A DNA stretch of 18,029 nucleotides from UBA5862 sp002408105 (GCA_034189125.1 JAXHVB010000025.1:1-18029); one strand, 5' to 3'; positions 1 through 6,652 are shown, counted from the stretch's first letter. The notes: generated by a model from the letters alone, not told the origin. Program-made: numbers and translations.

Positions 1-351
1 CGGGGCGAAATGGCCAAAGACAAAATCGATCTCGGCGGTATCCGGTGTCGCCTCACTGGCTGGTCGTGGCTCGACTTCCAGTCCGACCTCAGCGAAATGG
101 CCGCACCAGAGGGCGGTATCCTCAGTGGTCGCGGTGCGCTTTAGGATCAGCGGTTTGACCGCGAACAGCGCGTCCTCCAGCTCTGAAGGGGGCCGATTGG
201 TGCGTTGCTCCAGTGCCTTCAGCGCTTGCGCCCGGCGCCATCCGGGGAGCAAGCGGCCGTGGAATAGGATGACCTGGGCGCTGGGCTCGTGCGCCTGCGG
301 GCGGGGCTGGCTGGAGGTCTCAGCGCAGGGCGCGAGGGCGTTGGAGTCCAT
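1..351 (-). CDS. Hypothetical protein with small F-x-G-x(4)-G type domain, C-terminus cut by window edge
   Basis: An open frame runs from an ATG at 351 to the left edge (117 codons, no stop), so the 3' end is missing. The first 23 or so residues are polar and proline/alanine rich with no signal peptide. Residues 26-95 (starting VILFHGRLLPGW, later LEDALF, VKPLILKR and FAEVGLEVE) follow a pattern I know from a small alpha/beta domain at the N-terminus of some DUF805-type and related bacterial proteins: beta strand with F-x-G-x-L-x-x-G, a helix, 'lF..kp.vlKr', a helix and 'aGl.v.v'. That link is pattern memory, not a search. The ATG lies 32 bp inside the end of the upstream LolA-like gene, so translation is probably coupled and both belong to one operon. 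There is no obvious ribosome binding site. The function is unknown. Confidence 0.6.
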   Translation of the reverse strand, partial: MDSNALAPCAETSSQPRPQAHEPSAQVILFHGRLLPGWRRAQALKALEQRTNRPPSELEDALFAVKPLILKRTATTEDTALWCGHFAEVGLEVEPRPASEATPDTAEIDFVFGHFAP

Positions 352-1219
352 TGATGTCGAAGTCTGCGGCAGAAAGGCCGAGGTCGAAGCGGTAGTTCCG
401 CCAGAGCAGGGTCGTTTGCCGCCCGCTCGCGTGGTGAACCAACTCCATTCGTCCGGCGCGCCAGAATCGGTCGCTGTGGCGTTCGTAATCGAACAGCTCA
501 AGGGTTTTGATCAACTCGCCGTCGCGGGCGTAGTAATCGGTGCGCAGGGGATAGTAGTGCTCTTGGTCCACCCACGTCACCAGCCGGCTGTACCCCGAGT
601 GGGGATAATTCGGCGTGCGTTCGATGACAAAGGCATGGCGGTCCCGAAACTGCGTCGCTCGCAGAAACCGGTAAGCGTAGCGGTCAATGTTTTGGAGGCT
701 GAGGTCTTCGAAAGTGATGTCGAGCCCGAGAAACGGCGTGGCCGTGCTGTTGCGGCGCACGCGCTTGACTTGCTTGGTGTCAGGATGGAATGTCCATTGG
801 TCGTCCTTGCCGTCCGGGCTTGAGATGGTCAACAAGGCGACGCCCTGTTCGTCGTTGGGCGACTCAATGACCATGAGGCGCCGGTCTGCGTCTCCTTCGC
901 GTTCCAGAAAACGCATGTGCACCTTGCGGGTGGCTTTGGCGCCACTGCGCTCGCGCACCGTGGCGAGCAGTTCCGAGGCGCCATCAACATAGCCCTGCCC
1001 GCCAAAGCCCATGGTTGCCCCATTGCGGCTGTCTACCTCGGAGTACACCACCAGACCGCGCTGCTCATCCGATGCCTGGGGGACATTTGGCTGGGCAGTG
1101 GCGCACACGATGGTGCCGTCCACCACTTGGCAGGACTGGTCCGAGACGGCGTGCGAGAAGGCTGTCGCCACCATCGAGACACCCACCATGAAGCAGCGAA
1201 ACGTGAAATTTTGAGTCAT
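320..1219 (-). CDS. Outer-membrane lipoprotein-sorting protein (LolA-like family)
   Basis: This is a 299-residue exported protein. An N-terminal hydrophobic stretch (about residues 10-25, MVGVSMVATAFSHA) looks like a signal peptide. The middle part (about residues 72-180) has the family pattern: 'GQGYVDGASELLATVRERSG', then the strand with R-x-L-M-V-I-E-S-P, 'DDQWTFHPDTKQVKRVRR', and 'PFLGLDITFEDL' before the C-terminal strands. These are hallmarks of the LolA-fold lipoprotein-sorting proteins that are often encoded beside RND/MMPL exporters. They are thought to carry lipid or lipoprotein cargo in the periplasm. A GTG at 1231 could add four residues. I prefer the ATG at 1219 because the signal peptide begins cleanly there and a possible -10 element (GATAAT, 1252 to 1247) lies close upstream. 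The 3' end overlaps the next gene by 32 bp. A partner transporter would lie beyond the left edge. Confidence 0.85.
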   Translation of the reverse strand: MTQNFTFRCFMVGVSMVATAFSHAVSDQSCQVVDGTIVCATAQPNVPQASDEQRGLVVYSEVDSRNGATMGFGGQGYVDGASELLATVRERSGAKATRKVHMRFLEREGDADRRLMVIESPNDEQGVALLTISSPDGKDDQWTFHPDTKQVKRVRRNSTATPFLGLDITFEDLSLQNIDRYAYRFLRATQFRDRHAFVIERTPNYPHSGYSRLVTWVDQEHYYPLRTDYYARDGELIKTLELFDYERHSDRFWRAGRMELVHHASGRQTTLLWRNYRFDLGLSAADFDINGLQRPRALR

Positions 1220-1421
1220 TGAGCAGTCCACAACATCGGCTGTCGCATTATCCAGCGCCGTAGATCCGGGGCGGGGGCTGTGATGGAAAGCTTAGGGTGC
1301 GCTCAATGCCTTGTCGATGGTGCAGTGGGGTTCCGGGGTCCCGCTCAATGGGTGATTACCCAACGGCTGGATTGCGATGAGTCGACCCAGAGCCGTGGGC
1401 AACCGAGCGGTTTGTTGGTGG

Positions 1422-2144
1422 TCACTCGACTCCAGCGTCCACACAGTTGTCGTACGTCACCAATGTGTAGCCGTGGCTGCGGAAGATGGTGATGATCTCT
1501 CCGAGTTTCGTAGCACTGGTGGGGCTGCTGTCATGCAGCAGCACGATGAACGAGTCGGTCGTTGCGTCAGATTGTCCGACTGCCGCATCAATGTCTCGCA
1601 CGATGGCATCGGGCGGACGTTGAGAGTAGTCTGCTGGGTCCCCATTCCAGAGCGCAATGCCGTACCCCAAATCCCAAATGGGAATTCCTTGTTCGATCTG
1701 TATGTCACCGTGTGGTGGGCGAACAAAGCGCGTTCCGATGCCAAGCCGATCAAGGATGATCGCCGCCGTTGAGACAACTTGTTCGACCAACTCTGCATTG
1801 GTCAAGGTCGAGAATCTTGCATGGTTCCAACCGTGGTTTTCGATTTGGTGGCCCGCCATAACGGCTTGGTTTAGCAGCTCGACCTTGGTCGGATTTTCAA
1901 GATGCTCGCCGAGTACAAAGAAAGTTGCCGGAGCCGCATGGGTGTTGAGCGTATCAAGCACAGTGGCGAAATGGCTGGATGGGCCGTCGTCAAAGGTCAA
2001 CGCCGCCAAACCAGGTTGTCTGCACTCGAAAGCAAGCGGCACAAGACGCCCCTCCCGCGGTTGGGGTTCAGAAGCACTACCTGTTGTGCTGAATGCCACT
2101 ACAAAGATTAATATTAGCCAGTTAGGAGGGATTCTTACGTTCAT
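1422..2144 (-). CDS. Exported polysaccharide deacetylase (NodB homology domain)
   Basis: This 240-residue protein should remove N- or O-acetyl groups from a polysaccharide outside the cytoplasm. A signal peptide is visible (hydrophobic residues 9-24, then SASE). All NodB motifs are present in order: motif 1 TFDDGP (50-55, with D52 as likely base and D53 as metal ligand), motif 2 NHGWNH (metal ligands H104 and H108), motif 3 RPPHG (142-146), motif 4 around D169, and motif 5 LLHD (H204). Motif 3 has His where Tyr is most common. Two cysteines (C41 and C234) flank the domain and could form a disulfide. The ATG at 2144 has GGAAAG about six bases upstream. The gene stands alone, separated by 257 bp from the PEP-CTERM gene upstream. 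Its target could be chitin-like, poly-N-acetylglucosamine-like or another exopolysaccharide, and the sequence does not decide which. Confidence 0.88.
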   Translation of the reverse strand: MNVRIPPNWLILIFVVAFSTTGSASEPQPREGRLVPLAFECRQPGLAALTFDDGPSSHFATVLDTLNTHAAPATFFVLGEHLENPTKVELLNQAVMAGHQIENHGWNHARFSTLTNAELVEQVVSTAAIILDRLGIGTRFVRPPHGDIQIEQGIPIWDLGYGIALWNGDPADYSQRPPDAIVRDIDAAVGQSDATTDSFIVLLHDSSPTSATKLGEIITIFRSHGYTLVTYDNCVDAGVE

Positions 2145-2338
2145 TCGAGCTTTCCGGTTTCGAACTCTATTGGCGCTCTGGCTGTGCTTTGTAGGGTCAG
2201 TCGGGAGGATTCTGATGCCTCCAAGCCCTGGGGTGGGCAGAGGCGGCTCGGTCGGTGGGGGTTGCCATCGGCCTAAGCCAAGGGCCGGCAGCCTGTCTGT
2301 GCCTGGGGCGGGTGAATGGGGTGGCGAGGCGTCGCCGG

Positions 2339-2378
2339 CTTGCTGACTCCCCCCGAAGGAACCATGGGAGTCAGCAAG
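2339..2378 (-). terminator. 13-bp perfect hairpin behind the PEP-CTERM gene
   Basis: CTTGCTGACTCCC (2339-2351) and GGGAGTCAGCAAG (2366-2378) are perfect reverse complements around a 14-base loop. The hairpin begins 23 bp past the stop codon of the minus-strand PEP-CTERM gene. No run of T follows on the minus strand, so it may be a rho-assisted terminator or a 3'-end stabiliser rather than a classic intrinsic terminator. A second short stem (GGCGA/TCGCC, 2322-2335) lies just beyond it. Confidence 0.6.
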
Positions 2379-2401
2379 TGCCCTTGATTGGTTGGCGCTG
2401 G

Positions 2402-2983
2402 TCAGCGGCGCTTGCGCTGAAGGCGCAAACCGGTAGCCGCAAGGCCCACGCCCAGCAGCGCCAACGAAGATGGCTCAGGTACAGTGTTCTGCGGCGTGGC
2501 GCTGCCACTGATTTTCAGCGACGAGCCTTGCAGGTAGAAGTCGCCTGCGTCGGCGCGGATGGTGAACGACATGGCTCCGCTCACTTGCAGCGTGGCGATA
2601 TGACCCACACCTAAGTCGACGGAGAAGTCTCCTGTGTCCACTTCGGTGTTGGCGATCAGGTTGTCCAAAAAGTGAGTCAACTCAATGTCGATGAATTCTG
2701 GGGCCCAATCTTCATTCCCCCTCCAGTTCAGGTCATCCTGAATGGTCAGTGTCAGGGTTGCATTGAAGATGGTGTCAGTGGCCGGACTGAACCCTTCATC
2801 AAGCAGGTTGTGTCCGTAGGTCAGTGTGTCGTCCAGTCCGAGGCTCGACAGGTATTCGCCGTCAGTTGTGCCACCCGAAGTGAAATCGACCACGTCGGTG
2901 TACTCAAACGGGATCGCGAATGCCGATTGCGTGCCGACTATTAGCACGGTTGCTGAAATCCAATGCTGCAACTGCTTGTTCAT
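2402..2983 (-). CDS. PEP-CTERM sorting domain protein
   Basis: This 193-residue acidic exported protein has a signal peptide (residues 1-23, MNKQLQHWISATVLIVGTQS then AFA) and a textbook PEP-CTERM tail. The tail is VPEP (168-171), a hydrophobic helix (173-186) and a basic end (RLQRKRR). Proteins of this class are cut and sorted by an exosortase in the inner membrane and are tied to extracellular polysaccharide and floc or biofilm formation. The body (24-165) is rich in D, T and G, has no cysteine, looks all-beta, and matches no domain I can name. The open frame continues 20 codons further upstream, to 3043. The ATG at 2983 is preferred because the signal peptide starts there and the putative sigma-54 promoter (3032-3048) overlaps the longer version. 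No exosortase gene is in the window. Confidence 0.9.
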   Translation of the reverse strand: MNKQLQHWISATVLIVGTQSAFAIPFEYTDVVDFTSGGTTDGEYLSSLGLDDTLTYGHNLLDEGFSPATDTIFNATLTLTIQDDLNWRGNEDWAPEFIDIELTHFLDNLIANTEVDTGDFSVDLGVGHIATLQVSGAMSFTIRADAGDFYLQGSSLKISGSATPQNTVPEPSSLALLGVGLAATGLRLQRKRR

Positions 2984-3031
2984 GTCCGTGTATCGCTCTT
3001 TGATTAAACTGACTGTTGGTGGATGACTAAA

Positions 3032-3048
3032 TGCACGCAGCATGCCAA
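3032..3048 (-). promoter_or_regulatory. Putative sigma-54 (RpoN) promoter of the PEP-CTERM gene
   Basis: Read on the minus strand, the site is TTGGCATGCTGCGTGCA. It has the invariant GG (3046-3045) and GC (3034-3033) exactly 10 bases apart, and matches the TTGGCA half and the TGCA half of the consensus YTGGCACGN4TTGCW. A transcript would start near 3021, giving a leader of about 39 bases before the ATG at 2983. The flanking DNA upstream (3045-3075) is strongly AT-rich, unlike the rest of the window. From published work, PEP-CTERM genes in other proteobacteria are controlled by RpoN with the PrsK/PrsR system, which fits. Confidence 0.62.
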
Positions 3049-3103
3049 ATATAATTAACCTTTAAATTTAACTGGTTACGTCTGTAGTTTTGCGTCGCAC
3101 CGG

Positions 3104-3172
3104 CCGACCTGTAAAGTTTTTCGACAGTTTGAGGCGGGCTGGCCGCATTGGCGCTGGGCCTGTGCAGGTCGG
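3104..3172. repeat. Separated inverted repeat upstream of the sigma-54 promoter
   Basis: CCGACCTG (3104-3111) and CAGGTCGG (3165-3172) are perfect 8-base inverted copies, 61 bp apart from start to start. They lie roughly 85 and 145 bases upstream of the predicted start of the PEP-CTERM transcript, a normal distance for binding sites of sigma-54 enhancer-binding proteins. The arms are short, so chance is possible. The stretch also lies upstream of the divergent phosphatase gene. Confidence 0.3.
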
Positions 3173-3276
3173 GTAGACTGGATCTGTACCTCAGGGCAGC
3201 CAGGGCTTGATGCGCGTTTAAGGTACGAAGGCGGGTTTCAGTGACCCTACCATTATCTAGTGCGGGGATCGCTTCC

Positions 3277-3762
3277 ATGCGTCCGACCCTCGGTGTGCTT
3301 TTTGTGTGCTTGGGAAACATCTGCCGCTCCCCCACGGCGGAGGCGGTGATGGCGCGCCGCATCGCGGACGCTGGCCTTGCTGACGCAGTTTGGGTCGACT
3401 CTTGTGGTACCGCGGCCTACCACATTGGGTCACCGCCAGACCGGCGCGCGCAACGCGCTGGCGCTGCGCGCGGCTACGACCTGTCGCCGCTGCGGGCCAG
3501 ACAGCTGCAGGCCGACGACTTCAGCAGGTTTGATTACCTGCTGGCGATGGACGCTGCCAACTTGCGCGCAATTCAGGCCATTGCTCCCCGCGGACACAGG
3601 GGGGAAATTCGGTTGCTGATGGACTGTGCCACGGCGCCTGCAGTGCGTGAGGTTCCAGACCCCTATTATGGCTCCGGAGACGGCTTTGCTGAGGTGCTCG
3701 ATCTGGTGGAGCAGGCGACCGAGGGTTTGCTGGGGGTTCTGCAAGCGCGACTTACAGGCTAG
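3277..3762 (+). CDS. Low-molecular-weight protein-tyrosine phosphatase
   Basis: This 161-residue cytoplasmic phosphatase of the Wzb/Etp/YwlE type removes phosphate from protein tyrosine, or in some members arginine. The N-terminal P-loop is LFVCLGNICRSP, with nucleophile C11 and R17-S18 (CX5R-S). The general acid loop is DPYYG (D128, Y130, Y131). The length is normal for the family. A GTG at 3241 would add 12 residues. The ATG at 3277 is preferred because the first strand of the fold begins immediately after it and GGGGAT lies about nine bases upstream. In polysaccharide loci these enzymes reset tyrosine autokinases such as Wzc, but no kinase is encoded here. The gene is divergent from the PEP-CTERM gene and followed at once by a strong hairpin, so it is probably monocistronic. 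Confidence 0.92.
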   Translation: MRPTLGVLFVCLGNICRSPTAEAVMARRIADAGLADAVWVDSCGTAAYHIGSPPDRRAQRAGAARGYDLSPLRARQLQADDFSRFDYLLAMDAANLRAIQAIAPRGHRGEIRLLMDCATAPAVREVPDPYYGSGDGFAEVLDLVEQATEGLLGVLQARLTG

Positions 3763-3764
3763 GC

Positions 3765-3796
3765 GGCCGGCGCTGGCCGGATTGCCAGCCCCGGCC
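3765..3796 (+). terminator. GC-rich hairpin directly after the phosphatase gene
   Basis: The left arm GGCCGGCGCTGGC (3765-3777) pairs with 3784-3796 (GCCAGC, C, CCGGCC). There is one C-C mismatch in 13 positions and a six-base loop. It starts three bases after the stop codon. No T-run follows, so termination may need Rho or may occur farther on. Confidence 0.55.
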
Positions 3797-3914
3797 CCTG
3801 CAACCGCAGCACTCCCTTGAAATCCTGAATCGTGCGTCAGCGCACAGTTTCTGGCCGCGCCCTTCGCACGGGCGCTTCATCGCTACCGGCACCGACTTCA
3901 GCCGGTCTAGGCTT

Positions 3915-3932
3915 ACTGCTAAAGCAGTTTTT
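3915..3932 (+). terminator. Small hairpin with T-run just before the next gene
   Basis: ACTGC-TAAA-GCAGT (3915-3928) is followed by TTTT (3929-3932, five T counting the stem). The stem is short and weak, so this could be a minor terminator, an attenuator for the gene starting at 3949, or chance. Confidence 0.25.
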
Positions 3933-3948
3933 CGCAGTGGAGTGGTCT

Positions 3949-4869
3949 GTGTCAGGGGTCGATCGGGTTCGTGTGGTTCGCAGGTGTGCCCTGGGGTTGG
4001 TGGCGCTTGGGTGCTTGCTGGGGCTGGCGCGGGTGGCGGCGGCGGAGCGCTGGGTCTTCGAGCGTCTTGAGCAAGCGGGGGGTGCGGCAGGGCAGCACGC
4101 AGGTGCCATCGAGTGGGTGCGCGTCGAACAAGATGACCAATGGCAATACCTCAAGGTCGATCTGCGGTTTCGCGCTGCGCCCTTGGGGGGCTTTGCCGAT
4201 GGATTTTGGCTTCAGCTTGGCCGCGCCGGCGGGTCTGTTTCTGGCGATGGCCAGGCCGCGGTGTTGGTCTATGCAGACTTTGAGCGCAACCGGGTTGCAC
4301 TGTATCGAGGCTCCGCCGACCCCCTAAACTTTGATGCCGGTCGCAGCGCTGATTTTCTGGCCCGTGTGGATGGCCAGATTCTTGTGCGCGAGTTGCAGCC
4401 GGAGGTGCATGCCGTGCGCGTGTTCATTCCGTTGGACCGGTTACCGCCCCTGGCCGTTGAGTACTTGGCCTCGCCCCTTTCATTGGAGGGCTCGGCAGAA
4501 CTTGCCATGAACCTCACGCTCGATTCGAGCCTTCGCTACGACGGTCGTGGACACCTCCTGGGCTACCGGTACACCCAATCGAGCACCCTGCATGTGCCCG
4601 AGCTGGTGGTGACGCGGCTGCCGTCCTTGGAGGATGCACCGGATGTGCGCGGGCAAGTGGCTCAGGAAGCCTGGTGGATCCCGGTGTTCCTGTTCGGCAT
4701 GGGTGGCCTGATTTGGCTTCAGCAGCAGCCCCGCTACATGCAAAAAATCGAGGCAGATCGCGGCGAGTTGCCGCCTGAAGTCGATGCGCCATCGGTCGAG
4801 CCGCGGGCGTCTGCCCTCAGGGCTCAGCCGCCCAGAGCGGAAGTTGAGGAATCGACGTCTGCGGTGTGA
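3949..4869 (+). CDS. Unrecognised membrane-anchored periplasmic protein
   Basis: The function is not recognised. From the GTG at 3949 the protein is 306 residues. This start has TGGAG six bases upstream and is followed directly by a signal-peptide-like stretch (basic residues 6-12, hydrophobic 13-31, then AAAE). An in-frame GTG at 3832 would add 39 residues with no membrane signal. Residues 33-225 look like a beta-rich periplasmic domain with many alternating hydrophobic and charged strands (WQYLKVDLRF, GFWLQLGR, AAVLVYADFERNRVALYRG, HAVRVFIPLDRL). A single membrane helix follows (242-257, AWWIPVFLFGMGGLIWL), then a short acidic, proline-rich cytoplasmic tail. The strand pattern is loosely like carbohydrate-binding or DOMON-type sandwiches, which is only a guess. 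The 3' end overlaps the convergent dinB by 53 bp. Confidence 0.7.
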   Translation: MSGVDRVRVVRRCALGLVALGCLLGLARVAAAERWVFERLEQAGGAAGQHAGAIEWVRVEQDDQWQYLKVDLRFRAAPLGGFADGFWLQLGRAGGSVSGDGQAAVLVYADFERNRVALYRGSADPLNFDAGRSADFLARVDGQILVRELQPEVHAVRVFIPLDRLPPLAVEYLASPLSLEGSAELAMNLTLDSSLRYDGRGHLLGYRYTQSSTLHVPELVVTRLPSLEDAPDVRGQVAQEAWWIPVFLFGMGGLIWLQQQPRYMQKIEADRGELPPEVDAPSVEPRASALRAQPPRAEVEESTSAV

Positions 4870-5929
4870 GCCCGCCCGCGGTCACGCCCAGCAGCCGCAC
4901 CGCTGGCACAGTGCCGCTGGTTCCAATGCCGGCACGTTCCAACAGGGCAGGTAGCAGAGCGCGCAGCTTGTTGGCACTGTCAAGGGCGTAGCCCGGTGTC
5001 CGGGAACGGGTGCACAGCCGGAAGTCGGAAAACCGCACCTTGAGTGTCAGTGTGCTGGCGCAAACCCCTGCGGTTCGAAGTTGGCCTGCGACCCGTTCGA
5101 CCAAAGCATCCAGTGCGTGGAGCATCGCCCCACGGTTGTTCAGGTCTTCGGCAAAAGTGGTCTCGGCGCCACTCGACTTGCGTGGCCGCTCGGGCACCAC
5201 GGCTCGCGGGTCGATGCCAGCAGACATGCGCTGCAGTTGCTGTGCCCGCGCGGCGCCCAGGTGACCGGCAAGCCAGCTCGGATCGGCCTGTAATAGGTCC
5301 GCGCCGGTATGGATGCCGAGCCGATTCAACTTGGCCCGGGTGACCGTTCCGATGCCAAAAAACTGCTCGACCCGCATGCGTTTGGCCAGGTCCGGTCCTT
5401 CCGAGGGCAGTACCCAGTGGAGCCCGTCCGGCTTGTTCAGGTCGGACGCATACTTTGCAAACAGCTTGTTGTAGGAGACCCCGGCGGATGCCGTGAGTCC
5501 TATGGCGTCATGGATGGCCTTGCGCACGCGTCGCGCCAGGCGGACAGCTCCGCCCTGGGCTGCGGCTTGTTCGGTGACGTCGATGTAGGCTTCGTCTAAG
5601 GCCAGTGGCTCGACCATGGGTGAGACTGCCCGCAGGATCTGCATGACCTGTTCTGATGCCTCCCGGTAGGCGGCGAACCGGGGGCGAATGAAGACGGCTC
5701 CGGGGCAAAGGCGTGCCGCATGGGCGGCGGGCATTGCCGAGCGGATGCCATAGGCGCGGGCTTCGTAGCTGCAAGTGGCGACCACTCCGCGGCTGCGTGG
5801 GTCCCCTCCGACCACCAACGGGCGCCCTCGAAGTTCCGGGTGGTCGCGCTGCTCCACCGCGGCAAAAAATGCGTCCATATCCACATGGAGAATCTTGCGT
5901 TCGCAAGGCCCAGACGGCGGAACGGTCAC
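4817..5929 (-). CDS. dinB: DNA polymerase IV (Y-family, DinB)
   Basis: This 370-residue translesion polymerase extends mismatched or damaged primer ends and acts during the SOS response in many bacteria. The palm motif DMDAFFAAVE (17-26) gives D17 as metal ligand and F22 as probable steric gate. LALDEAYIDVT (109-119) supplies the catalytic D112 and E113. KPDGLHWVLP and FFGIGTVTRAKLNRLGI mark the helix-hairpin-helix thumb region, and the rest is the little finger domain. Near the C-terminus QLPLW (362-366) fits the beta-clamp binding motif. It starts with GTG at 5929, overlapping the tesA stop as GTGA, so its translation is probably coupled to tesA. Its promoter is then likely the one before tesA, where a LexA-like palindrome sits. 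The 3' end overlaps the convergent membrane protein gene by 53 bp. Confidence 0.95.
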   Translation of the reverse strand: MTVPPSGPCERKILHVDMDAFFAAVEQRDHPELRGRPLVVGGDPRSRGVVATCSYEARAYGIRSAMPAAHAARLCPGAVFIRPRFAAYREASEQVMQILRAVSPMVEPLALDEAYIDVTEQAAAQGGAVRLARRVRKAIHDAIGLTASAGVSYNKLFAKYASDLNKPDGLHWVLPSEGPDLAKRMRVEQFFGIGTVTRAKLNRLGIHTGADLLQADPSWLAGHLGAARAQQLQRMSAGIDPRAVVPERPRKSSGAETTFAEDLNNRGAMLHALDALVERVAGQLRTAGVCASTLTLKVRFSDFRLCTRSRTPGYALDSANKLRALLPALLERAGIGTSGTVPAVRLLGVTAGGLTPQTSIPQLPLWAAEP

Positions 5930-6621
5930 GGGTGGATTTCGGTCTGGGCGTCGGTCGCGCTGAGCAGGCCCCGCAATGCGGGCCAGATGTGGGCAAGCAG
6001 CAGCGGCTGGGCCTCGGCGGTGGGGTGAATGCCGTCGCGCTGCATCAGCGTGGCATCTCCGGCGATGCCATCCAGAAAGAACGGAACAAGCCTGAGGTCG
6101 TGGGTGAGCGCCAGTTGCTGGTACTGAGCGAAAAAAGGTTCGGTGTATGCGGGCCCATAGTTAGGTGGAATGCGCATGCCCAACAGCAGCACCTCGGCTC
6201 CGGATTCCTGTGCGAGTTCGATCATTCGCTGCAGGTTGGCTTTGATGTCGGCGAGTGGAAACCCGCGCAGCCCATCGTTCCCCCCCAGTTCCAGGATGAC
6301 GAGCCCTGGTTGGTGCCGGTCCAGCAGATTGGGCAGCCTGCGCAGTCCCCCGCTGGTGGTCTCGCCGCTGATGCTGGCGTTGACGACCGGAGTTGGGTAG
6401 CCTTCGGCGTGCAATTTTTTCCGCAGCAGTTCCACCCAGCCTTGCTCCATGGCGATGCCGTACGCCGCACTGATGCTGTCTCCAAGGACCAGCACTGGCG
6501 GTGGTTGCGCTGCCGCGGAGAGCTGGTTGCCCAGCAGCAACGCAGCGACTGCGGCCCATTGAAACAGTGTGCGTCGATGGCGGTCGAAACCACCGGTTGG
6601 TCGGTTGCCGCGTCCGCCCAT
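5926..6621 (-). CDS. tesA: Periplasmic arylesterase / acyl-CoA thioesterase I (SGNH hydrolase, TesA)
   Basis: This 231-residue SGNH/GDSL hydrolase cleaves acyl-thioesters and esters, and the E. coli homologue is also lysophospholipase L1. A signal peptide is visible (basic 14-17, hydrophobic 19-33, cut near SAAA-Q). Conserved blocks are LGDSIS (S49 nucleophile), NASISGETTSGG (G86), GGND (N115) and DGIHPT (D196, H199). The frame is open back to 6771. ATG 6621 is preferred because it leads straight into the signal peptide and has GGAT upstream. ATG 6645 falls inside a palindrome, and ATG 6684 would overlap the start of ybbA. The gene is divergent from ybbA-ybbP, as in E. coli, and its stop overlaps the dinB start by four bases. 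Confidence 0.93.
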   Translation of the reverse strand: MGGRGNRPTGGFDRHRRTLFQWAAVAALLLGNQLSAAAQPPPVLVLGDSISAAYGIAMEQGWVELLRKKLHAEGYPTPVVNASISGETTSGGLRRLPNLLDRHQPGLVILELGGNDGLRGFPLADIKANLQRMIELAQESGAEVLLLGMRIPPNYGPAYTEPFFAQYQQLALTHDLRLVPFFLDGIAGDATLMQRDGIHPTAEAQPLLLAHIWPALRGLLSATDAQTEIHP

Positions 6622-6638
6622 AGCCTTGATCCAATTAC

Positions 6639-6652
6639 TGCACATATGTGCA
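6639..6652. promoter_or_regulatory. Perfect 14-bp palindrome between tesA-dinB and ybbA-ybbP
   Basis: TGCACATATGTGCA is its own reverse complement. It lies 17 bp before the tesA ATG and 30 bp before the ybbA ATG, in the only non-coding gap between the divergent units. With flanks it reads CTGCACATATGTGCAT, close to the LexA box CTGT-N8-ACAG: the CTG, the AT-rich centre and the following CA match, but the last base is T instead of G. It is a candidate operator for LexA or another dimeric repressor. Confidence 0.45.

Noticed and set aside
125..823. 232-codon plus-strand frame at the left end
   Set aside because: It is antisense to the LolA-like gene and the truncated gene beside it, and has no signal peptide or family pattern.
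3027..3362. 111-codon minus-strand frame before the PEP-CTERM gene
   Set aside because: It crosses the putative sigma-54 promoter and the phosphatase start and shows no recognisable sequence.
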